5,731 nt of DNA from Nitratiruptor sp. (GTDB taxonomy: Bacteria; Campylobacterota; Campylobacteria; Campylobacterales; Nitratiruptoraceae). Under the pieces are notes generated by a model. That model saw only the letters and a list, made by a program, of their open reading frames with translations. It was not told the DNA's origin and did not search any database. Of this stretch, positions 1 through 5,731 are shown piece by piece; position 1 is the stretch's first letter, and each line of letters starts with the position of its first letter. The translations under genes and the position numbers were made by a program. The DNA lies in assembly GCA_015494505.1 (NCBI GenBank), contig WGBB01000134.1, positions 1 through 5,731 of the forward strand, read 5' to 3'.

Positions 1-1
1 C

Positions 2-673
2 ATCAAGGCCCTCACGGCGGCAGAAGTGAACTTCTTGGCAAAAGAGTATGGTCTGAGTTTCGAAGAGATGATCGATATGATGATCGAAAACGGTGTCGAT
101 AGTATGCCGGGAGGGGGTGCTGAGATATTCGATGAAAAGGTGCGCGACTATGTCTGCAAAGGCAAAGTAAGCAGCGAAGAATGGCTCCAAATCCATCGCC
201 TTTGGCATCAAAAAGGGCGCAAGTCAAACGCCACGATGCTCTTTGGGCACGTAGAAAAACGCGAACACAGGATCGATCATATGCTACGCTTAAGAGCTCT
301 GCAAGATGAGACGGGAGGATTCAATTGCTTCATCCCTCTCATCTATCAAAAAGAGAATAATTACCTCAACGTCAAAGAGTTTGTCACAGGCCAGGAGTAT
401 CTCAAAACCATCGCCATCGCAAGACTGCTACTTGATAACATTCCCCATATCAAGGCCTACTGGGCTACCTCTACCATCAATCTCGCCCTCGTGGCGCAAG
501 AGTTCGGTGCCGATGACCTTGACGGCACTATCGAGCGTGAAGCGATCCAAAGTGCCGCAGGAGCTCCTAGCCGCTACGGAATGCCGCTGGAAGAGTTCGT
601 GGCGCTGATCAAAGATAGCGGCTTTGTCCCCGTCGAGCGTGATAGCCTCTACAACGAGCTGCAGGTATGGTGA
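2..673 (+). CDS. mqnE: Aminofutalosine synthase MqnE, C-terminal part (5' end outside window)
   Basis: Radical SAM enzyme of the futalosine menaquinone pathway. The family joins 3-[(1-carboxyvinyl)oxy]benzoate (from chorismate via MqnA) to the adenosyl part of SAM, giving 6-amino-6-deoxyfutalosine in the cytoplasm. The frame is open from base 2, and 223 residues are visible. The N-terminal part with the CxxxCxxC iron-sulfur motif lies upstream of the window. Visible family signatures (numbered from the first visible residue) are PGGGAEIF at 36-43, HRIDHMLRLRALQDETGGF at 89-107, DDLDGT at 171-176 and a C-terminal GFVPVERDSLYNEL. The DETGGF and DDLDGT motifs favour MqnE over its paralogue MqnC (dehypoxanthine futalosine cyclase). 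A GTG at 26 is internal, because the conserved frame continues upstream of it. The stop overlaps the next gene by 7 nt, indicating co-translation. Identity is confident; only the truncation limits it. Confidence 0.93.
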   Translation: MKALTAAEVNFLAKEYGLSFEEMIDMMIENGVDSMPGGGAEIFDEKVRDYVCKGKVSSEEWLQIHRLWHQKGRKSNATMLFGHVEKREHRIDHMLRLRALQDETGGFNCFIPLIYQKENNYLNVKEFVTGQEYLKTIAIARLLLDNIPHIKAYWATSTINLALVAQEFGADDLDGTIEREAIQSAAGAPSRYGMPLEEFVALIKDSGFVPVERDSLYNELQVW

Positions 674-1122
674 GACGCTACTATCCTTACGAAGAGTTCG
701 TAGCCGATGTGCGCAATATCGCACGCCAAATCGACTCTCCATACGACGCTATCGTCGCTATAGCCAGAGGCGGTGTGACCTTTGGCCATTTTCTAGCCGA
801 AGTATTGCATATTCGCCGTCTCCACACCATCAATGCCATCGGTTATGACGATACACGCAAACTCTCTTGCGTCGGGGTGTACGACGTACCCGATCTTGCT
901 TGTTACAAGAGGGTCTTGCTGGTAGATGATATAATAGACTCAGGAGATACCATCCAAGCGGTGCTAGAGAAGCTACGAAGCCATTACGATATTGCCATAG
1001 ATGTAGCGACGCTCTTTTATAAACCTTCCGCATCTTTGCAGCCGCGCTACTACGCGCGCAAAGCGGATGCATGGATCGACTTTTTTTGGACAAAGGATCT
1101 CGATGATTTTGATGATCGATAA
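667..1122 (+). CDS. Purine-type phosphoribosyltransferase (Gpt/HPRT-like)
   Basis: A 151-residue type I phosphoribosyltransferase, probably converting a purine base plus PRPP to the nucleoside monophosphate and pyrophosphate. The PRPP-binding signature VLLVDDIIDSGDT is complete at residues 83-95, with the paired acidic residues D87 and D88. An ARGG loop at 33-36 fits the pyrophosphate-binding loop. W136 in AWIDFFW near the C terminus resembles the base-stacking aromatic of xanthine/guanine phosphoribosyltransferases, and the length matches that group (about 150 residues). The ATG at 667 overlaps mqnE by 7 nt. A GTG directly after it at 670 is an alternative start, and the Shine-Dalgarno is weak (GAG at 656-658), so coupling to mqnE translation is likely. 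The 3' end overlaps the amidotransferase gene by 20 nt. The fold is certain; whether the base is xanthine, guanine, hypoxanthine or adenine cannot be told by eye. Confidence 0.88.
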   Translation: MVRRYYPYEEFVADVRNIARQIDSPYDAIVAIARGGVTFGHFLAEVLHIRRLHTINAIGYDDTRKLSCVGVYDVPDLACYKRVLLVDDIIDSGDTIQAVLEKLRSHYDIAIDVATLFYKPSASLQPRYYARKADAWIDFFWTKDLDDFDDR

Positions 1123-1672
1123 CTACGATAGCTTTACATACAATATCGTCCAATACTGTTTAGAACTCGGTGCCAATCTCAAAGTGATTCGTAACGACGA
1201 GATGGATGTGGACGCCATTGAGGCGCTCAATCCCGAAAAGATCATTATCTCTCCCGGGCCAGCTACACCCAACGAAGCCGGCGTGAGTCTGGAAGTGGTG
1301 AAGCGCTTTTACGACCGCAAGCCGATTCTTGGTATTTGCCTTGGGCATCAAACTATCGCGCAAGCCTTCGGCGGTGAAATTATCGAGGCCAAAAATATGA
1401 TGCACGGCAAAACGAGCCAGATTGAAATACAAGCTCCCACGCAAATCTTCAAAGGGCTTCCCGAAGAGTTTCGTGCCACGCGCTACCACTCTTTGGTGGT
1501 AAATCAAGAAAATCTTCCTGCCGTCGTCAAACCTACTGCTTTTAGTCAAGATGACCGTGAGATTATGGCCTTAGAAATCGAGGGGCGTCCCATATACGGC
1601 GTGCAGTTTCATCCAGAATCGATTATGAGCGAATACGGCTACGAGATACTTGATAATTTCCTCAAGATATGA
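1103..1672 (+). CDS. pabA: Glutamine amidotransferase, aminodeoxychorismate/anthranilate synthase component II
   Basis: A 189-residue class I glutamine amidotransferase that hydrolyses glutamine and channels ammonia to a chorismate-using partner (PabB for folate, TrpE for tryptophan). The catalytic triad is visible: nucleophile C79 in GICLGHQ, plus H170 and E172 in VQFHPES. The oxyanion-side motif SPGPATPNEAG is at 50-60, MHGKTS at 100-105 and TRYHSLVV at 126-133. The start MILMIDNYDSFTYN matches the family N terminus and has AAAGGA at 1092-1097, 5 nt upstream. The in-frame ATG at 1067 would add 12 unrelated residues, and ATG at 1112 would cut into the first strand. The motif pattern is closest to PabA as I remember it, but Campylobacterota enzymes of this type may serve both pathways, and neither pabB nor trpE is in the window. 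It overlaps the phosphoribosyltransferase by 20 nt and the next gene by 4 nt (ATGA). Confidence 0.93.
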   Translation: MILMIDNYDSFTYNIVQYCLELGANLKVIRNDEMDVDAIEALNPEKIIISPGPATPNEAGVSLEVVKRFYDRKPILGICLGHQTIAQAFGGEIIEAKNMMHGKTSQIEIQAPTQIFKGLPEEFRATRYHSLVVNQENLPAVVKPTAFSQDDREIMALEIEGRPIYGVQFHPESIMSEYGYEILDNFLKI

Positions 1673-2850
1673 TCTACCTCTACCTCATAGTATATGCCCT
1701 ATTGCTGATCGCCGGGGCATTGAGCCTTGGCATCGGTCCCGATGAAGCTAAGATACTTTTTGCTGATAGCGGCTATTTGCATACACTCTCCTCAATTACG
1801 TATAACTTTTCTCCAGGCAGTGAGCTTGTAGTACGCCTACCAAACATTATCATCACACTCGTTGATGTCTATCTTTTCTATCGCTTGGCTAGACACTTCT
1901 TGCGTTTTGAGAGGGATGCGCTCTTTGCAGCGATACTCTTTTCGCTGTTGCCTGCCGTCATAGCCGCCGGTGTGATTATCAACAAAGCCCCCTTTGTTAT
2001 CTTTTTTACGCTCCTTTTTCTTTTTATTTTTCTCCGTTCCGAAGAGTACGCCTTTGGCTTTGCTTTGATGCTTTTGATTTTGGACAAGGCTTTCGCTATT
2101 TTGTTTTTGGCGCTCTTTTTCTACTACTATGTTCAAGACCGACGCCGTTTCGCTATACGTTATGCCGTGCTTTTTACCCTTTCTATTCTCTTTTTCGGAT
2201 TTGACGTGGGTGGAAAGCCCAAAAACTACTTTCTCGATACCTTCGCCATTTTTGCCGCTATCTTTTCGCCGTTACTTTTTCTCTATTTTTTCTACGTTAT
2301 CTATCGTATCCTCGTCAAAGAGCACAAAGATATCCTCTTTTACGTTAGCGCGACACCGTTTTTGTTTGCTTTAGTCCTTTCGTTTCGTCAGCGAATCGAC
2401 CTTGTGGATTTTGCTCCTTTTGCGGTGTTTGGCGTGATATTGGTGGTGCGCACGTTTTTACATAGCCTTCGAGTGCGTTTGCCGCGCTATCGCAAGAGAC
2501 TGCTGCTTCTTTTTTGGATTGTCGTAGTCTCCTTATTGGTCAACGATTTTGCCCTTATGATGCACCGAGCTTTGCTTCATTTCCTGCCACCCCAAAAGCA
2601 TTTTGCCAAAAGCTACTATATTGCAAAAGAGTTGGCCAAGGAGCTCAAAAAACTCCACATCAAGTGCATCCACACAGATTCGCCTGCTTTGCAAAACCAG
2701 CTGCGATTTTACGGGATAGGGATGTGTGATACTTACTCTTTGGGAAATAGCGGCCAGATTGCGGTGGAGATACGTATCGGCAATGTAGTTTTGAAACGGT
2801 ACTATGTTACCAAAAGAAACAAATTAGAGGCTCAGAGAATCATTTTGTAA
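1669..2850 (+). CDS. Polytopic membrane protein, probable GT-C (ArnT/PMT-like) glycosyltransferase
   Basis: A 393-residue inner-membrane protein. By eye there are about ten hydrophobic segments, near residues 2-21, 57-76, 83-104, 106-122, 127-152, 163-179, 190-214, 222-239, 248-264 and 277-299, followed by a soluble tail of about 90 residues. GT-C resemblance rests on an acidic pair in GPDEA (D25, E26) in the loop after the first segment, an SPGSELVVRLPN stretch, and a following helix ending YRLARHF. This is the layout of ArnT/PMT-type enzymes, which use polyprenyl-phosphate sugars on the periplasmic side. The ATG at 1669 overlaps the pabA stop (ATGA), so translation is probably coupled. The gene is T-rich because of its Phe/Leu codons. 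The tail (about 300-393) has two cysteines (C333, C353) and ends very basic. Donor, acceptor and role are unknown; a non-enzymatic membrane protein remains possible. Confidence 0.72.
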   Translation: MIYLYLIVYALLLIAGALSLGIGPDEAKILFADSGYLHTLSSITYNFSPGSELVVRLPNIIITLVDVYLFYRLARHFLRFERDALFAAILFSLLPAVIAAGVIINKAPFVIFFTLLFLFIFLRSEEYAFGFALMLLILDKAFAILFLALFFYYYVQDRRRFAIRYAVLFTLSILFFGFDVGGKPKNYFLDTFAIFAAIFSPLLFLYFFYVIYRILVKEHKDILFYVSATPFLFALVLSFRQRIDLVDFAPFAVFGVILVVRTFLHSLRVRLPRYRKRLLLLFWIVVVSLLVNDFALMMHRALLHFLPPQKHFAKSYYIAKELAKELKKLHIKCIHTDSPALQNQLRFYGIGMCDTYSLGNSGQIAVEIRIGNVVLKRYYVTKRNKLEAQRIIL

Positions 2851-2892
2851 CAAAAATAAACACAACCTATCGCTTGGATAATTTTTGCAAAA
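2843..2892. promoter_or_regulatory. Two A/T-rich dyads upstream of the aclB promoter
   Basis: Two short inverted repeats share the half-site TTTTG/CAAAA: TTTTGTAACAAAA at 2843-2855, overlapping the preceding stop codon, and TTTTGCAAAA at 2883-2892. Their centres are about 38 nt apart, and the second lies about 46 nt before the inferred transcription start. They could be protein-binding sites. They are too short and A/T-rich to act as a convincing rho-independent terminator, and may be chance in an A/T-rich gap. Confidence 0.22.
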
Positions 2893-2918
2893 CTTCAATC
2901 GGTATCTTACGAAAGAAA

Positions 2919-2927
2919 TGTTACAAT
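2919..2927 (+). promoter_or_regulatory. Putative extended -10 promoter for aclBA
   Basis: TGTTACAAT fits the extended -10 pattern TGnTATAAT with a single mismatch. It would start transcription near 2934, leaving a leader of about 20 nt before aclB. No recognisable -35 hexamer lies 16-18 nt upstream, which is common for sigma-70 promoters in Campylobacterota. A weaker alternative -10, GATAAT, lies at 2877-2882. This is a pattern-based inference only. Confidence 0.5.
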
Positions 2928-2943
2928 TAGCTCAAATTACGAT

Positions 2944-2949
2944 AAGGAG
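2944..2949 (+). promoter_or_regulatory. Shine-Dalgarno of aclB
   Basis: AAGGAG lies 5 nt before the ATG at 2955. It fixes that start and predicts strong initiation. The surrounding ten bases, ATAAGGAGAA, are repeated exactly before aclA. Confidence 0.85.
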
Positions 2950-2954
2950 AAGCG

Positions 2955-4286
2955 ATGGCTCAACGAGCGATACGTGAATATGACGGTAAGAAGCTGTTCG
3001 CCCAAAACTGGGACAAATATTTCGCCCCCCTCAAATATCCCTTTGAATCGGTACTCGTAACAACCGGTGAAGAGCTCAAGAAAAAGGCTGAAGAGCCGGG
3101 AAACGAATGGCTCAAAAACAAGCCTTTGGTCGCAAAACCTGATATGCTTTTCGGTAAGCGCGGTAAAAACAACCTCGTTCTTTTTAAAGTGAACAAGCCG
3201 GGTGATGTCACACTCGAAGATGCCGCCAAATGGATAGATGAAAAGAGAAGCACCGAAACAACGCTCCTTAGCGGCCAAAAAGGAGTGCTTACACACTTCA
3301 TCGTCGAACCTTTTACACCCCATACCGAAGATGAAGAGTACTACATCGCAGCCACAACGCTCGATGAAAACTATGACGTTCTCTATATGAGCGCTCACGG
3401 CGGTATGGAAGTTGAAGAGAACTGGGATAAAGTTGTAGAGGTCAAGATTCCTATAGACGCTAGCGATGAAGAGATTGAAAAACTTATCAAAGAAAACATC
3501 CCAAGCGACATTCCGGAAGACAAAAAAGAGACATACGCAAACTTCGCAGTGAATTTCTATAAATTCTTCCGCGATCTTAACTTCGCATACCTTGAAATCA
3601 ACCCTGTAGTAATCGTAGGCGACAATGTCTATCTTCTTGACCTTGTGGCACGCTTGGATGATACGGCAGGATTTTTGATGCGTGAAAAATGGGGCGATAT
3701 CGAGTTCCCGACACCTTTTGGTATGCCTGAAAAATCTCCAGAAGAGCAAGCGATCGCAGAAGCCGACGCGAAAAGCGGTGCATCTTTGAAACTCACCGTG
3801 CTCAATCCAAAAGGTCGCATCTGGACACTCGTAGCCGGTGGGGGAGCTTCCGTCGTCTATGCAGATACCATTGCAGACTTAGCAGGTGGCGTTGAAGATC
3901 TGGCAAACTACGGCGAGTATTCCGGCGGTCCTACGACAGATGAGACTCGCTTCTACACTGAAACAGTGCTTGATCTTATGACGAGAGAAAAGGATCCCAA
4001 AGGCCGCGACAAGATCCTCATCATCGGGGGAGCTATCGCGAACTTCACGGACGTTGCCAAGACTTTTACCGGTATTATTCAAGCTTTCGAAAAATATGCA
4101 GACAAGATGAAAGACGTGGGTGTACGCATCTATGTTCGCCGTGGTGGTCCGAACTACGAGAAAGGTCTCAAAGATATCAAAGAAGCGGCAGAAAGACTCG
4201 GACTTCCTATCAAAGTTTTTGGCCCTGAGACACACATCACAGATATCGTTCGTATGGCAATCGAAGAAGACAAAGCACAAGCATAA
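2955..4286 (+). CDS. aclB: ATP-citrate lyase, small subunit AclB
   Basis: A 443-residue subunit of ATP-citrate lyase, which turns citrate, CoA and ATP into acetyl-CoA, oxaloacetate, ADP and phosphate in the reductive TCA cycle. It corresponds to the N-terminal portion of animal ACLY. The first part (about 1-245) is an ATP-grasp/SucC-like domain with LVAKPD at 58-63, KRGK at 68-71, FIVEPFTPH at 115-123, EINP at 214-217 (metal/nucleotide site) and LLDL at 227-230. A conserved stretch KWGDIEFPTPFG (245-256) leads into the SucD-like citrate-binding part, with AGGGASVVY at 294-302, NYGEYSGGPT at 318-327, IIGGAIANFTDV at 356-367 and VRRGGPNY at 394-401. The length fits a stand-alone AclB, slightly longer than the roughly 400 residues I recall for Chlorobium. 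It has its own promoter gap and strong Shine-Dalgarno, and ends 9 nt before aclA. No key motif is missing. Confidence 0.96.
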   Translation: MAQRAIREYDGKKLFAQNWDKYFAPLKYPFESVLVTTGEELKKKAEEPGNEWLKNKPLVAKPDMLFGKRGKNNLVLFKVNKPGDVTLEDAAKWIDEKRSTETTLLSGQKGVLTHFIVEPFTPHTEDEEYYIAATTLDENYDVLYMSAHGGMEVEENWDKVVEVKIPIDASDEEIEKLIKENIPSDIPEDKKETYANFAVNFYKFFRDLNFAYLEINPVVIVGDNVYLLDLVARLDDTAGFLMREKWGDIEFPTPFGMPEKSPEEQAIAEADAKSGASLKLTVLNPKGRIWTLVAGGGASVVYADTIADLAGGVEDLANYGEYSGGPTTDETRFYTETVLDLMTREKDPKGRDKILIIGGAIANFTDVAKTFTGIIQAFEKYADKMKDVGVRIYVRRGGPNYEKGLKDIKEAAERLGLPIKVFGPETHITDIVRMAIEEDKAQA

Positions 4287-4290
4287 GGAG
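4285..4290 (+). promoter_or_regulatory. Shine-Dalgarno of aclA
   Basis: AAGGAG lies 5 nt before the ATG at 4296 and overlaps the aclB stop codon (4284-4286). A ribosome finishing aclB would sit on this site, favouring coupled, balanced synthesis of the two subunits. Confidence 0.85.
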
Positions 4291-4295
4291 AATAG

Positions 4296-5731
4296 ATGGG
4301 ACTTTTTACACGTGATACGCAAGCGATCTTTTGGAACAACAACCGCAACGCTATCCAGCGTATGCTCGATTATGACTATATCATCAAGCGTGAAAAGCCT
4401 TCCGTTGCTGCTATCGTAGCGCCGACGAGCTCCAATAAATTTGATAAATTTTTCTTCGGTACCGAAGAGGTGATGATTCCGATCTACCGCAGCACCGAAG
4501 AGGCAGTCGCTGCGCACCCCAATGCCGATGTTTTGCTCAATTTCGCATCTTTCCGTACCGCATACGACGTGACGATGGATGCGCTGCGTTTTCCGCAGTT
4601 CAAAACCATTATGATCACTGCAGAGGGTATTCCTGAGCGCCTCGCACGCATTATGAACAAAACCGCTCGTGATAAGGGTGTGCTCATCATCGGTCCTGCC
4701 ACGGTAGGTGCCATCACTCCGGGGGCCTTCAAGGTTGCAAACATCGGTGGTACTATCGAAAACATCGTCAAAAGCAAGCTTCACAGACCGGGAAGCTGCG
4801 GCCTTGTCACACGGAGTGGGGGACTTTTCAACGAGCTTTCCAATATCATCGCTCTCAATGCAGACGGTATCGCAGACGGTGTAGCTATCGGTGGGGATAG
4901 ATTCGTGGGGTCTGTTTTTATCGACCATCTTTTGCGTATGGAAAAAGATCCCCAAGTAAAATATATGCTTCTTTTGGGTGAAGTAGGTGGCCGCGAAGAG
5001 TACAAAGTGATCGAAGCCGTTAAGAGTGGTAAAATCACCAAGCCCGTGATCGGATGGTGTATCGGTACCATCGCACAGCACTTTAGTAGCGGTGTGCAGT
5101 TCGGTCACGCAGGAGCAAGTGCCAATGCCGACGAAGAGACCGCAGTGGCCAAAAACCAAGCGATGCGTGAAGCCGGCATCCACGTTCCCGATAGCTTCAA
5201 TGACCTGCCTCACGTTATCAAAGGTGTTTATGAAGAGCTCAAAGGAAAAGGTATCATCAAAGATATCGAAGAGCCTGAGGTTCCACCCGTTCCGGAAGAT
5301 TATGCTAAAGCGCTTAAAGCCGGTAAAATTAGAAAACCCAAAAACTTCGTCTGTACTATTAGTGACGACAGAGGTGAAGAGGCTACATACGCAGGCTATC
5401 CCATCAGCAGCGTAGCTACCCCCGATACCGGTAAAACTATCGGTGATGTTATCAGCCTCCTTTGGTTCAAAAAAGTCTATCCACGCTGGGCGGTCGACTT
5501 CATCGAAACCGTTATCAAAACCGTTGCCGACCACGGTCCTGCCGTAAGCGGCGCACACAACGCTAAAGTCACTGCACGTGCCGGAAAATCTGTGGTAGAG
5601 AGTCTCGTGACTGGACTTCTTACTATCGGACCACGCTTCGGCGGTGCCATCGACGGTGCAGCGAAATATTTCAAATATGCATACGACAACAATATGACGC
5701 CTGCCGAGTTTGTTAATTATATGAAAAAGCA
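4296..5731 (+). CDS. aclA: ATP-citrate lyase, large subunit AclA (3' end outside window)
   Basis: Large subunit of ATP-citrate lyase, partner of AclB. It is open to the window edge, with 478 complete codons visible. AclA proteins are about 600 residues, so roughly 130 should follow. Residues about 1-325 are the CoA-ligase (SucCD-like) part. GPATVGAITPGAFK is near 132-145, and the phosphohistidine motif FGHAGASAN contains H271, equivalent to the autophosphorylated histidine of ACLY; ETAVAKNQAMREAG follows it. A charged, proline-containing linker (about 328-350) leads to the citrate-synthase-homology part from residue 351 (FVCTISDDRGEE), with LLWFKKVYP, ADHGPAVSGAHN (H413, H421) and LLTIGPRFGGAIDGAAKYF. 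The frame is cut at the end of EFVNYMKK, just before the expected GxGHR catalytic histidine motif. The fused citrate-synthase-like part argues for true ACL rather than the separate citryl-CoA synthetase/lyase of Aquificales. The start is fixed by AAGGAG at 4285-4290. Confidence 0.96.
   Translation, partial: MGLFTRDTQAIFWNNNRNAIQRMLDYDYIIKREKPSVAAIVAPTSSNKFDKFFFGTEEVMIPIYRSTEEAVAAHPNADVLLNFASFRTAYDVTMDALRFPQFKTIMITAEGIPERLARIMNKTARDKGVLIIGPATVGAITPGAFKVANIGGTIENIVKSKLHRPGSCGLVTRSGGLFNELSNIIALNADGIADGVAIGGDRFVGSVFIDHLLRMEKDPQVKYMLLLGEVGGREEYKVIEAVKSGKITKPVIGWCIGTIAQHFSSGVQFGHAGASANADEETAVAKNQAMREAGIHVPDSFNDLPHVIKGVYEELKGKGIIKDIEEPEVPPVPEDYAKALKAGKIRKPKNFVCTISDDRGEEATYAGYPISSVATPDTGKTIGDVISLLWFKKVYPRWAVDFIETVIKTVADHGPAVSGAHNAKVTARAGKSVVESLVTGLLTIGPRFGGAIDGAAKYFKYAYDNNMTPAEFVNYMKK

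Noticed and set aside
26..28. GTG at 26 as the start of a short mqnE-like gene
   Set aside because: The frame is open and in register to the window edge (IKALTAAEV), and MqnE needs an N-terminal radical SAM core, so the gene simply begins outside the window.
1067..1102. Longer start for the amidotransferase at ATG 1067
   Set aside because: The extra 12 residues (MHGSTFFGQRIS) are out-of-frame phosphoribosyltransferase coding sequence. The family begins at MILMIDNYDSF, and a Shine-Dalgarno fits ATG 1103.
2001..2036. Pyrimidine-rich, T-tract stretch as a possible terminator or slippage site
   Set aside because: It encodes an in-frame hydrophobic helix (FFTLLFLFIFLR) and has no preceding hairpin, so the T-richness follows from Phe/Leu codons.
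2843..2892. A/T dyads as a rho-independent terminator of the upstream operon
   Set aside because: The stems are 5 bp, A/T-dominated, with loops of three bases or none, and there is no proper T-run after a GC stem.
2937..3749. Minus-strand open frame (270 codons) antisense to aclB
   Set aside because: Same shadow effect: Cys/Phe-rich composition, no family motif, fully covered by the conserved ATP-grasp coding sequence.
3879..5558. Long open frame on the minus strand (559 codons) antisense to the aclB-aclA junction
   Set aside because: It lies opposite two strongly conserved enzyme genes. Its translation is rich in Cys, His, Phe and Asp with no recognisable domain. Codon bias in a highly expressed gene commonly leaves such open antisense frames.

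Overview
The window reads as a chromosomal segment of a chemolithoautotrophic Campylobacterota (Epsilonproteobacteria) member, of the Sulfurimonas/Sulfurovum/Nitratiruptor kind. The assignment is inferred from three things together: a split two-subunit ATP-citrate lyase (aclB-aclA, the marker of the reductive TCA cycle), a futalosine-pathway menaquinone gene (mqnE), and compact gene packing with moderate GC. The genus cannot be fixed from this sequence alone. All six genes are on the + strand and coding density is very high.

Region 1 (1-2850) is a tightly overlapping four-gene string. It holds the 3' part of mqnE (aminofutalosine synthase), a purine-type phosphoribosyltransferase (7-nt overlap with mqnE), a PabA/TrpG-type glutamine amidotransferase (20-nt overlap), and a polytopic membrane protein resembling GT-C glycosyltransferases (4-nt ATGA overlap). 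The overlaps imply one transcript and translational coupling. Two members (MqnE and PabA) act downstream of chorismate. The phosphoribosyltransferase could salvage the purine base released later in the futalosine route. The membrane protein has no obvious link to the others.

Region 2 (2851-2954) is the only real intergenic gap, 104 nt. It has no convincing terminator. It carries a good extended -10 element, two short A/T-rich dyads and a strong Shine-Dalgarno sequence, and is best read as the promoter/leader of the acl operon.

Region 3 (2955-5731) is aclB followed after 9 nt by aclA, which runs off the right edge. AclB supplies the ATP-grasp and citrate-binding parts. AclA supplies the phosphohistidine CoA-ligase part and the citrate-synthase-like lyase part. 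Together they cleave citrate to acetyl-CoA and oxaloacetate, the step that makes the TCA cycle run in the carbon-fixing direction. The two genes have nearly identical ribosome-binding leaders, suggesting matched expression.

I see no mobile element, CRISPR array, tRNA, rRNA or long repeat. I found no undescribed system. The most open items are the function of the membrane protein, the substrate of the phosphoribosyltransferase, and the control of the acl promoter.
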